A DNA stretch of 64,000 nucleotides. It comes from Amorphochlora amoebiformis. Lineage: Eukaryota > Cercozoa > Chlorarachniophyceae. Position 1 is the first letter of the stretch; each line of letters starts with the position of its first letter. Below are positions 1-64,000 of the stretch, in pieces. Made by a program: the position numbers and the translations under genes. Where the stretch lies: assembly GCA_054601695.1 (NCBI GenBank), contig BAAHQB010000373.1:62001-126000 (forward strand). The letters are read 5' to 3'. Below the pieces are notes generated by a model, which worked only from the letters and a program-made list of their open reading frames with translations, was not told the DNA's origin and made no database searches.

Positions 1-8527
<8,527 letters not shown>

Positions 8528-8782
8528 AGCATCGTTGCGTGACTTTATACCGGGTCACGCAAACGAAACGTGAGGAAGGACTAAGTCACGTCTGGCAGGT
8601 AACGCCCACAATCCAATCGACTCGCACACCTGCGCTTCACTCATCCTTCTGTTTTCTGAAAACGTCTCTCTCTCTCCCCGCCTGTTCAGAGCCCTTCCTC
8701 TCCCTACTTTTTATCATTTCTGTCGATTTTCCCTCCCAGAATGTGATTAATCTTGTTTCGTGTGGGGGGTTGAACGTCAGGT
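8528..8782. promoter_or_regulatory. Shared divergent promoter region
   Basis: This 255-bp, non-TA spacer lies between the ATG codons of the minus coiled-coil gene and the plus CFAP210-like gene. It must hold both 5' UTRs and both promoters. It contains a pyrimidine-rich stretch at about 8665-8740. No TATA box can be assigned. Two genes with long coiled coils sharing one spacer suggests co-expression; this is inference. Confidence 0.5.
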
Positions 8783-23102
<14,320 letters not shown>

Positions 23103-23859
23103 CTCAAACCATTTCTAGCTCACATTTAGCCAAAAAAGGCGATTGTAGGGCGTTTGCTTGGCCCATTGTTAGGCCCCAACCACTGGGGCTGCTGGGCAAT
23201 GCTAGAATGCACTGATACACATCTCATTGCTCTAGTTAAGAGGCTATAGAAGCCGGCTGTGATGAGTTAACCACGTGTCTATAGCTAGCATGTATTAAAC
23301 ATCATTAGTATATTTAGTCACTATCTAGACTATTCTGAACCAGTAACTTGAAAAATCAAGATAATCTAGTAATCATGACTAGATGATGCACAATTAATCT
23401 CTAGAGTCTCGAGAATCTATAACAATCTAGAACCTCCAGAACCTAGACATTCTAGACATTCTAGACATTAGACTATACCTAGTCTAGTAGACTAGTTTAC
23501 ATACTCTAGATACTAGTTATACTCGCTTGTTATATATAAGTCTGTAAGTTGCCTAGGTTGCAGCTTAGTCTAGTTAGTAGTTGCTGGCAATGCATCTAGT
23601 GCATGGGCGGACACTTCTCTAGCTTCTAGACTTTATGTATACTAGATATAGACTAGATAGACTTTGACAGATTCTAAACTTGACTAGTCTAGTAAATTTA
23701 GTTGACAGTTGAGACTAATTCGAATAATTCTTGTAAAGGATCATTACACTATGAATATACCCTAGATGCTGGATCTGATAGTAGATATAGTCTAGAGCTA
23801 ATACTACTAGCTATACTACGGTAGTATCTTTGTTATACCTAGATACGTCTAGTACGTAG
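23103..23859. other. Convergent intergenic spacer, CTAG-rich
   Basis: No exon was found between the stop codons of the plus CFAP210-like gene and the minus FKBP gene. From about 23270 onwards it is strongly enriched in CTAG, TCTAGA and ACTAGT words and free of long TA runs. It must hold both 3' UTRs and terminators, which I cannot place. Confidence 0.6.
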
Positions 23860-31185
<7,326 letters not shown>

Positions 31186-31321
31186 CTACGCACCCCGCAC
31201 CCGTAACGGCCAACGCCACCGCTAGATTTCCGAAATCTCTGAAACCAGATCACGTTTTCATCAAACCTGCAATCCGCGCCGGACAACAGGTCTCAAGAGG
31301 ATTTTGTGGACACACACGTAC

Positions 31322-31921
31322 CGACGGCTCGAACGGTCCTTCGTCGCGAGGACTGAGAAGGAAAAATGCACGCGTGGAAATACCCATTATCAGAAAGCAA
31401 GCTTGCATTGGGCGGAGTATTGGCAACATGCGTACCTCTCGAGCGAGTTGTACGCGGTGTGGCAGTGCAGGAGGAGGTCGCCCGAGTAGACATTCGGACC
31501 ATGTCGAGACGGTGAGTTGAGCTTGTAGTCAATGCTGCGTGCACACGAACGCAAATGAATTACTCGAGAACCATCAAGACAGATGACACAAAAAAAGAGA
31601 AATGGTGGATGTTCCTGGTCAATCCTGCGAACCCAAAAAAGATATGGGACGGGAGAAAAGTACATCGTAGATGGATGACCTCTTCGATGTGTTATACTGA
31701 TGTTAGACTGTCGAATCTCCCCTTTCTACCAAGCTGGCCTCCTTGGTACCCCACAATCGTATATCCTCCCCAAGTTTATCTTCTCTCAACGCTCCAAAAC
31801 CCCATCCTCATGCACTAGAGGTATGTGTCGAAGTTGGATATATGCATTCACTACCGAAAATCACAACCAGAAGAAGCCCCAGAGCCGCCAGAGCCGCCCT
31901 GGTTGAACTACAGCCAGCCAT
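31322..31921 (-). CDS. Signal-peptide exon chain, probable 5' part of the FKBP gene
   Basis: Four minus-strand exons fit in phase: 31921-31855 (ATG), 31624-31564, 31534-31436 and 31352-31322, with good sites (for example CTTCTCAG acceptor, GTACGT donor). The product starts MAGCSSTRAALAALGLLLVV, a typical signal peptide or anchor, followed by a second hydrophobic stretch and HGPNVYSGDLLLHCHTAY. It ends in phase 0, matching an acceptor at 31186 ahead of the MADLYREL exon of the FKBP gene. One gene encoding a secretory-pathway FKBP is the simplest reading. A separate small gene is possible. Confidence 0.4.
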
Positions 31922-32065
31922 GTCACCCGATGTTTTAATTTGTAGCTTCCGTCGGAATCTACACATTCATAATCTGACGATATACAGATATCAAATCCCA
32001 ATATGGTATTGGGCACGTGTCACGTTTGGCCTTTGGCGCCATTGGCGATCGCTTGATTTCGGCCT
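31922..32065. promoter_or_regulatory. Short divergent spacer
   Basis: This is 144 bp between the proposed minus-strand ATG at 31921 and the plus-strand ATG at 32066, with no TA run. If the signal-peptide exons are not real, the spacer extends towards 31185. No defined promoter motif is recognised. Confidence 0.35.
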
Positions 32066-40689
<8,624 letters not shown>

Positions 40690-40722
40690 AGACAAATCAG
40701 ACAACTCTCGAGTATGTGTATG

Positions 40723-40757
<35 letters not shown>

Positions 40758-40808
40758 TTAATACCTATATATATATATATATATACGTGAGAGTGATCAC
40801 ATTAAATG

Positions 40809-40845
<37 letters not shown>

Positions 40846-40927
40846 TAGATAAATTGATATATAGATATGTGTGTAAATATGTGTGTATGATACCTACATG
40901 TATCATTGGCTGTATACAATACATATG

Positions 40928-40991
<64 letters not shown>

Positions 40992-40996
40992 CTTAC

Positions 40997-41029
<33 letters not shown>

Positions 41030-41467
41030 CTTATATATATATATATATATATTATGTACAGTATAATTCATTGATATATCATGATGCCAGACATTGCCAA
41101 TATCGTCGCTAAGTTCAAGAGCTTCAATAATAAAAGGCTTTCAATATCACGGCCAGTTAGGTTTTGAAGTTAATATCTAAATCTGAGGTAATTATTAGCG
41201 AATAACGCGGGAGTGACAACAATGCAATTTTATTGAAAACTACACAGAATTTAACTAGTTATAATTAATTCTAGTAATGGAATTAATAGTATATGTGTAG
41301 CTAGTAATTTTTATCCTAGAACTAGTAGAATACGAAAATTACATAATCATTGTATATCAATTTCTAGAATACGTGCAGATGACGATATTGTCTTATTTTC
41401 CCAGTACTATTGTAATCTAATCTGTGCCAATAGTGATTCTCAGTAATTATACATGTAAACGTATATC

Positions 41468-41512
<45 letters not shown>

Positions 41513-41940
41513 CATATATATACATTCATATATACATATGTATATATATTCCCGATATACACATGACCAGACATTAAAATTTTAACCAACTTCTCAGTGG
41601 TTTAAGTTCTAGAAGTTATATATCGTTATCCAGCATGCATGCAGCGGGAGACACGATGAATTGGTGACTGTGACAATACATAGATGATATATTAAATTGT
41701 GTCGTGCACATCTTGTATCAACGCACTCTACAGAACCTACAGCTAGCAATGCATGCACATTCCAGAATTTCGAGATCGACCCATCATTTCCACATCCGCA
41801 ACAAGCGATCAGAATTCGTATGCCTCAATCTACTCCCTCCTTGTACAACCCTATTCAATATCGCTCCTATCGCTTCCATCTGTTTGCAAAGTGGTATCAA
41901 TATACATGTACAGGTATACCCCCCTGCCGTGTGAAAAGGA
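40690..41940. other. Convergent intergenic spacer
   Basis: It lies between the TAA of the TIP30-like gene and the TGA of the SAP30-like gene. TA microsatellites fill 40720-41055 and 41475-41550. The stretch 41170-41400 is unique, AT-rich and carries many CTAG words. No exon can be supported. Confidence 0.55.
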
Positions 41941-42397
41941 TCAGTGGTTACCCAGATACTTCCTCGTGGTGAACAGGAACTGTGAGATGACTTCTGGGTC
42001 CCTCATCTTTGGAAGAGAGGAGAAGTGACGCGCTACGACCTCGATGAGCTCTCTTTTCGGGATATTTGGCCGCGTCTCGAGCTTGAAATGAGCACGATAC
42101 CGCTTAAGCGATGACATCTCCCAGCGGTTCAGGTCGATGAGCTGCGACATCCAAATACAAACAGGTCCATACGAATATTAAAACACATGGGCAATCTTTT
42201 AAGCGGGGATTCTGAGGTGGGTGGTGGATGTAGGTCTTTCGGGGGACAGACGCCGGGGGAAACCAAGAGAAGTACTTCGGGATATATTTCTCGCTCACCA
42301 AGCCGTGTCTATTCTTTTTCTTGTCTGAGTCGTAATACGACTGCTTGCGCTTTCCATTGATCTTGGCGACACGGTTTGATCGTCGGGCTCGCTCCAT
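41941..42397 (-). CDS. SAP30-like Sin3/HDAC complex subunit
   Basis: Two minus-strand exons, 42397-42173 and 42141-41941 (TGA), give 141 aa. The C-terminal half, starting LIDLNRWEMSSLKRYRAHFK and continuing to RHFSSLPKMRDPEVISQFLF, matches the Sin3-binding domain of SAP30/SAP30L. The N-terminus MERARRSNRVAKINGKRKQ is basic, like the family's nuclear-localisation region. The zinc finger of animal SAP30 is absent, as in some shorter homologues. SAP30 links Sin3 to histone deacetylase in transcriptional repression. The intron would be only 31 nt (GT-AG, phase 0). Its length is not a multiple of three, so splicing is needed to join the halves. Alternatively the second exon starts at its own ATG (42150). 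It is divergent from eIF4A3 with a 123-bp spacer. Confidence 0.7.
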
Positions 42398-42520
42398 CTT
42401 CAGCGGCGGGACGACGGGCAGTCTTGAGGAATGGGGGGAACTCAGCGGCTTTTGGCAACCGGTTTTAAAACTCGGCCGAAAATTAAACTCGAGAAAAATT
42501 CTCTCGCAAAATCTCGCGCG
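42398..42520. promoter_or_regulatory. Shared divergent promoter, SAP30-like/eIF4A3
   Basis: This 123-bp spacer between two start codons is free of microsatellites. It includes an A/T stretch near 42470-42505 and TCGCGCG just before the eIF4A3 ATG. It must hold both promoters and 5' UTRs. Confidence 0.45.
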
Positions 42521-43933
42521 ATGTCGGACACGAAGGAGTCGAGTAATGCGAACTTTCTCCTTGTCTTGGGCGTACGCTGACCCTAGGGATCTTGTTTTCA
42601 GAGAAGGAGGGGAAGGAATACTTTGAGTCGAGTAAAAACCTAAAGGTGGTGGAGTCGTTCGATGGCATGGGCTTGAAGGATGACCTGTTGCGGGGAATAT
42701 ACGCCTACGGTGATTCCTAGCTTCGCTTTTTTCCTGCACCCGGATAAACATATACTTCACACTCTCTCGCACGTACTGACTAGGACCAAATTGGAATTGC
42801 GTAGGTTTCGAGAAGCCTTCGGCGATCCAAAGGCGCGCTATCATCCCTATATTGAAGGGCCGGGATGTGATCGCCCAGTCGCAGTCCGGAACGGGCAAAA
42901 CCACCATCTTTTGTGTGGGAATTCTACAATCGATAAACGCTAGAATCAAGGATCTACAGGCTCTAGTTCTCTCACCAACAAGAGAGTTGGCCGAGCAGTC
43001 GTGCAAGGTGAGCAGCAATGGTTGTGGTTCGATCGTGCAGCTGAGGATACCTATGCATTACTTTTCCAGGTGATGATGGCCTTCGGAGACTATATGAACG
43101 CTCGTGTTCATGCGTGTATCGGTGGCAAGAGCGTAGGAGACGACATGCGCACTCTGCAGGCTGGTGTGCACGTGGTCTCGGGGACACCGGGGCGAGTTTT
43201 CGATATGATCCAGCGTAGAGCTCTCAAGACCAAGAACCTCAAGATGCTCGTCATTGATGAAGCTGACGAGATGCTGGGAAGGGGCTTCAAGGAGCAGCTG
43301 TACGATATCTACCGATACCTCCCACCCAAGGTCCAAGTCGTCCTTGTTTCGGCAACGCTGCCTGTCGAAGTCCTGGAGATGACCACCAAGTTCATGCAGA
43401 AGCCTGTTCGAATTCTCGTCAAGCGTGATGAGCTTACACTGGAAGGCATCAAACAGTTCTTCGTCGCAGTTGAGAAAGAGGAATGGAAGTTCGACACACT
43501 GTGCGATCTCTACGATACACTCACGATCACCCAGGCCGTGATCTTCTGCAACACAAAGCTTAAGGTCGACTGGCTCACCCAGAAGATGCGTGACGCTAAC
43601 TTCACCGTCTCGTCCATGCACGGCGATATGCCCCAGAAGGAGCGTGATGCTATCATGAAGGAGTTTCGCAACGGCAAGAGCCGCGTGTTGATCGCCACCG
43701 ATGTTTGGGGCCGGGGTCTCGACGTTCAACAAGTCTCGCTCGTCATCAACTATGACCTTCCGAATAGTCGTGAATTGTACATTCACAGGATAGGCCGTTC
43801 TGGACGTTTCGGTCGTAAGGGTGTCGCCATCAACTTTGTCAAGAACGACGACATTCGCATCCTCCGAGATATCGAGCAGTTTTATGGTACCCAGATCGAC
43901 GAGATGCCAAGTAATGTCGCCGATCTTGTCTAG
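42521..43933 (+). CDS. EIF4A3: Eukaryotic initiation factor 4A-III (DEAD-box RNA helicase, exon junction complex)
   Basis: Four exons (42521-42542, 42602-42709, 42805-43007, 43070-43933) give 398 aa, close to the human length of 411. All helicase motifs are present: FEKPSAIQ (Q motif), [10 protein letters not shown] (I), PTRELA (Ia), TPGR (Ib), DEAD (II), SAT (III), VIFCNT (IV), RGLD (V) and HRIGRSGR (VI). The segment [19 protein letters not shown] and the ending NVADLV mark eIF4A-III rather than eIF4A-I. The protein clamps spliced mRNA as the ATP-dependent core of the exon junction complex, acting in mRNA localisation and nonsense-mediated decay. Motif V reads WGRGLD instead of the usual WARGLD. 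The three introns are short (59, 95, 62 nt), GT-AG and free of TA repeats, unlike all other multi-exon genes here. Confidence 0.96.
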
Positions 43934-44110
43934 GACATGCTGAAGGAATGCAAGAGGTACCTAAAAGCAATTGGGAGGGAATTCGGAATCCTAGCTAGGA
44001 ACCCGAGGAGGGAGGTATCGAGTGCATGAGCGACGATAAATTATGTTCAGCAAGGACAGTATACTACAATTCTCAAACATGTATTAAAATATTTACACGC
44101 GCCACGCGCA

Positions 44111-44163
<53 letters not shown>

Positions 44164-44212
44164 TTATTTATATGTGTATATGTATGTATGTGTGAATTTA
44201 TATTGTACGTAT

Positions 44213-44262
<50 letters not shown>

Positions 44263-44272
44263 ACATAAATAT

Positions 44273-44314
<42 letters not shown>

Positions 44315-44630
44315 CACATATCTAGATATACATATTTATTTGTATAATTTCTAGAATTTAGATCTAGTAGATATCTAGATATGATTCTAGTCAGTACAAT
44401 AATATCTAGAATATGTACCTGTGCTGCGTACATGTCTAGATGCTGTTAGAGATGTGTGTGGCATAAATAATGCCTATAATACTAATGATTATGTGTAGAA
44501 AAGAAGCTATTAGGTAGGTGTATCTAGTGTATGATATAAATCTAGTAAATAATGATTTTCGTTTCTAATACATACATACACGTTATATAATACATATATA
44601 TATATATATATATACAGATATATACATATA

Positions 44631-44691
<61 letters not shown>

Positions 44692-45028
44692 TCATTTATG
44701 ATATCATATACTAGCTAGTATCGTTTCTAGTTGTAGCATGTGTGGCCAAGAATGCCTAGAAACAATGCGTTATCATAATATTCATAACTCAAGGGTTTTT
44801 GTTTACCGTCAGGGTAATGTTATTTACTAGATTTAGCTAGTTTAGGGTCAAATGTGCATATGTGTAAATATATGTGTGTGTATATATATTTGCATAAATA
44901 TAGATGTATGCATGCATGTGCGTTAAAATGTACGAGTATTTTACCATAAATTATATAATTTTTAATATGTATGTCTAGTATCTACTAGATCTAGAGTATG
45001 AAAACAAGATAATAATTTTAAATATATT

Positions 45029-45081
<53 letters not shown>

Positions 45082-45428
45082 CATACACACACACACATAC
45101 ACATACACATACATAACTCACACAAGCTCGTTAGTTATATCTAGATTCTAAGTCACTTATGATCTAATCGATCATGATGTATGACATTCATTTTCAACTT
45201 CACAACTAGGCAATCATCACATCATCACGACGCGCCTGGATACATACACTAGATACACGCGCGTGCCCCAGATGTATAATAAAGGCATTCCGGGTGAGTA
45301 TGTAAGATTAGTTGTCCTGGAACAGTAAGTGGATCGCCGAGATATTGAGCAGGGCCTAATTATTAATACGGTGTTGATGGTAAGGTTATGTATCGAATAT
45401 ACGCAAAATATGTTACAGTGTGTATTCT

Positions 45429-45464
<36 letters not shown>

Positions 45465-45579
45465 CGTATTGTATTTATATGTATATATATATATGTTATA
45501 TAGTATATAATACTAAGTTTATTATATACCGATATAAGAATGACAGGTCGATGTAGGATATATATATATATGTATATAC

Positions 45580-45624
<45 letters not shown>

Positions 45625-45974
45625 CGTACATTTATATGTATATGTGTATATATATATATGTTATATGTATATAGTATATATATAATAGTAAGTTTATTTA
45701 TTATATACCGATATAAGAATGACAGGTCGATGTAGGATATGTATATAGTATATATATATATATATATATATATAATAGTAAGTTTATTATATACCGATAT
45801 AAGAATGACAGGTCGATGTAGGACATGTATATATATATATATATATATGTATATACGTATATTTATATGTATATGTATATATATATATGTTATATGTATA
45901 TAGTATATATAGTAGTAAGTTTATTTATTATATACCGATATAAGAATGACAGGTCGATGTAGGATATGTATATA

Positions 45975-46008
<34 letters not shown>

Positions 46009-46156
46009 GTATTAATATTTATATGTATATATATATGTTATATGTATATAGTATATATAGTAGTAAGTTTATTTATTATATACCGATATAAGAATGAGAG
46101 GTCGATGTAGGATAATCCTAGAGAGAAAACCAGACCGAGAAACCTGCACGTATATA

Positions 46157-46241
<85 letters not shown>

Positions 46242-46295
46242 AAAGAAAACAAACCGAGAAACCTTGATGTACATATCAATATATCTATATTTCAA

Positions 46296-46342
<47 letters not shown>

Positions 46343-46517
46343 TATGTATGTACATGCATTTCTATACCCCTAACCCTAGCCCTAATCCAATCTAAGCCTA
46401 AATCCAGGCAACCTGTGTTATATAATATATATATATATATATATACATATATGTACATATATTATATATATATATATATATACACATATACATATGCATA
46501 TATGTACATATATACAT

Positions 46518-46575
<58 letters not shown>

Positions 46576-46732
46576 CATACATATACACACATATCTACAC
46601 AACCTTATATTTCCATAACCCCAAACCAGCCCTAACCCAACCTAACCCTATCCCTACTGGGGACCTTACCCTTACCACAGCCAAGCAACCTAACCCTAAC
46701 CCGTGGGGTGTCCTGGCTGAGCATCGATTTCA
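43934..46732. other. Convergent intergenic region with repeats
   Basis: No coding exon was found between eIF4A3 and the minus-strand membrane-protein gene. TA blocks occur at 44118-44310, 44595-44690, 45030-45080 and 46150-46240. The stretch 44330-45000 is unique and CTAG/TCTAGA-rich. Telomere-like CCCTAA words occur at 46365-46390 and 46610-46705. Confidence 0.55.
45505..46110 (+). repeat. Five copies of a 45-bp sequence separated by (TA)n
   Basis: TAAGTTTATTATATACCGAT followed by ATAAGAATGACAGGTCGATG recurs near 45513, 45690, 45777, 45921 and 46065. No exon is involved, so amplification of unique islands between TA tracts also happens outside genes. Confidence 0.85.
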
Positions 46733-50042
<3,310 letters not shown>

Positions 50043-50066
50043 CTAGTTACCATCTATTAAGTAATA

Positions 50067-50882
<816 letters not shown>

Positions 50883-50905
50883 ATATATATATATATTCAT
50901 ATATA

Positions 50906-50942
<37 letters not shown>

Positions 50943-51010
50943 TTATAATATACACATATAATAATGGTATATGTACGCATATGTTCTCCCTCTCTCTCTC
51001 TCTCTCTATA

Positions 51011-51059
<49 letters not shown>

Positions 51060-51096
51060 TGTATGTCTGTATATAACATGTGTGTGTATGTGTCTG

Positions 51097-51144
<48 letters not shown>

Positions 51145-51304
51145 GTGTGTAAATAATGTGTTACATATACATACACACACGCACACACATATACATATAT
51201 ACATATATATATATATTATATGTATATATATATATATATATATAAATATGTGTGTGTATATTGTATAATTATATTGATATGAACGTATATATATATGTAT
51301 TATT

Positions 51305-51350
<46 letters not shown>

Positions 51351-51429
51351 CAATGACATACAAGAGATCATATGTTCAAAAGGATTTATTTAATAGAGTA
51401 CATATGAATATCCGTTCCTGATAATCATA

Positions 51430-52410
51430 TGCAACATATCTAGATATTGAAATTACCTGTTGATGCATATCTGATAAACATATCTAGATATTGAAATATA
51501 CATATCTGATATACATATCTAGATGTTGAAATTCCGTATTAGTGTATGTATTACCTGTTGATGCATATCTGATAAATATATCTAGATATTGAAATATACA
51601 TATCTGATATACATATCTAGATGTTGAAATTCCGTATTAGAGTATGTATTACCTTTTGATGCATATCTGATAAACATATCTAGATATTGAAATGTACATA
51701 TCTGATATACATATCTAGATGTTGAAATTCCGTATTAGTATATGTATTACCTGTTGATGCATATCTGATAAACATATCTAGATATTGAAATGTACATATC
51801 TGATATACATATCTAGATGTTGAAATTCCGTATTAGTATATGTATTACCTGTTGATGCATATCTGATAAACATATCTAGATATTGAAATGTACATATCTG
51901 ATATACATATCTAGATGTTGAAATTCCGTATTAGTGTATGTATTACCTGTTGATGCATATCTGATAAACATATCTAGATATTGAAATATACATATCTGAT
52001 ATACATATCTAGATGTTGAAATTCCGTATTAGTGTATGTATTACCTGTTGATGCATATCTGATAACCATATCTAGATATTGAAATGTACATATCTGATAT
52101 ACATATCTAGATGTTGAAATTCCGTATTAATGTATGTATTACCTGTTGATGCATATCTGATAAACATATCTAGATATTGAAATGTACATATCTGATATAC
52201 ATATCTAGATGTTGAAATTCCGTATTAATGTATGTATTACCTGTTGATGCATATCTGATAAACATATCTAGATATTGAAATGTACATATCTGATATACAT
52301 ATCTAGATGTTGAAATTCCGTATTAGTATATGTATTACCTGTTGATGCATATCTGATAAACATATCTAGATATTGAAATATACATATCTGATATACAAAT
52401 CTAGATATGT
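51430..52410 (+). repeat. 98-bp tandem repeat, ten units
   Basis: Strict 98-bp period (starts at 51461, 51559, 51657 and so on to 52343). Units contain TGATGCATATCTGATAAACA and two ATATCTAGAT words. Copies are over 95% alike by eye. Confidence 0.92.
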
Positions 52411-52527
52411 ATCTGATGTACATATGGAACCTGTGATGTAGCTATGCTTTTTCGTTTACATTCCGCTGAATAAATATCAAAATATTAATCAACTCAATGT
52501 GATATATGCATGTAACTATAAAATAAA

Positions 52528-52566
<39 letters not shown>

Positions 52567-52574
<8 letters not shown>

Positions 52575-52930
52575 TTAAAGCAACATTATAGATAGCATAG
52601 ATAGATGCGGCTCGAAGAGTAGATAGCGATAGCGTGTTTAAGTATAGCCGTACGTATACTACAGATAGCTGGAGATCGCTGGAGATCCCGGAGATTGCTC
52701 GGAGATTGCCTGGCCCGTTGTACCGGTAGTACCAGGTAGTACCCGGTACTACGGGCTTCCAAATATTATACCGTGACAGAACGTGACGTCACGCCATTTC
52801 ACGCTCACATCACGTGAGCACGCATGAGAGCATGTATCTTGGTGAATTCTTGATAACATAGTTAATTATAATACAAATGGACTTGAGTCGAACTCTGCAC
52901 TACAATCTATTATACCACTCGCTAACAATA
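52567..52930 (+). mobile_element. Dispersed 360-bp repeat, copy A
   Basis: It shares ordered blocks with 56826-57192: CAGATAGC-type start, GCTCGAAGAGTAGAT, GGAGATCGC/GGAGATTGC, AGTACCCGGTA, TGACGTCACG, and an end CTCGCTAACAATATA. Read on the minus strand it begins TGTTAGCG. No coding capacity is visible, so it is non-autonomous. Confidence 0.6.
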
Positions 52931-52934
52931 TATG

Positions 52935-53012
<78 letters not shown>

Positions 53013-53098
53013 ATATGATTTCGATATGTTACGAAGGTAGATACCTAGAGGTCAGCCGGTCGATATATATATATATATATATTATGTATAATATGCAC

Positions 53099-53135
<37 letters not shown>

Positions 53136-53166
53136 TAATATACACTATATATATTTAGTTAAGTAC

Positions 53167-64000
<10,834 letters not shown>

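Noticed and set aside
31366-31511. Plus-strand ATG frame starting MHAWKYPLSE and ending at GTGAGT
   Set aside because: The TIP30-like gene begins at 32066 with a phase-correct Rossmann motif, and the minus strand gives a phase-linked exon chain here. Kept only as a weak alternative.
53040-53062. Possible 12-nt microexon or diverged copy near the 53203-53167 exon
   Set aside because: It does not correct the phase mismatch to 50042 and resembles a decayed copy of the exon end.

Overview
The window is nuclear DNA of a eukaryote, most likely a free-living, flagellated, very intron-rich protist. Seven spliced protein genes can be reconstructed. One resembles an axonemal microtubule inner protein, and another is eIF4AIII, the helicase core of the exon junction complex. 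Reconstructed genes end in TAA, TAG and TGA with none in frame inside exons, so the standard genetic code is used. TTAGGG-type repeats occur inside introns. A Kipferlia-like fornicate would fit, but nothing in the sequence settles the taxon.

Layout: (1) 1-8527, minus: a large coiled-coil protein, cut by the left edge. (2) 8783-23102, plus: a CFAP210/TPH-like ciliary coiled-coil protein, 23 exons, 405 aa. (3) 23860-31185, minus: an FKBP-type prolyl isomerase; exons at 31322-31921 encoding a signal peptide are probably its 5' end. (4) 32066-40689, plus: a TIP30/HTATIP2-like NAD(P)-binding protein, 15 exons, 279 aa. (5) 41941-42397, minus: a SAP30-like protein. (6) 42521-43933, plus: eIF4A3, 398 aa. 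(7) 46733 to beyond 64000, minus: a multi-pass membrane protein with an HRD1-like helix pattern and a disordered tail. Orientation alternates strictly. Divergent pairs share short spacers (255, 144 and 123 bp) and convergent pairs have longer, CTAG-rich spacers. Exons were joined by hand using GT-AG sites and reading phase. Genes 2, 4, 5 and 6 close in phase from ATG to stop. Genes 1, 3 and 7 each have one uncertain junction or end.

Most of the sequence is intron filled with (TA)n, (TG)n, hexamer and minisatellite repeats. About 9% of gene 2 is coding. The most striking feature is that many exons have neighbouring partial copies made of one splice site plus part of the exon, separated by (TA)n. 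Upstream copies carry the acceptor and 5' part. Downstream copies carry the 3' part and donor. One complete exon is normally kept. This looks like continuing microhomology-driven tandem duplication with one breakpoint in the intron microsatellite and the other inside the exon. Genes 5 and 6 form a compact island without TA introns.
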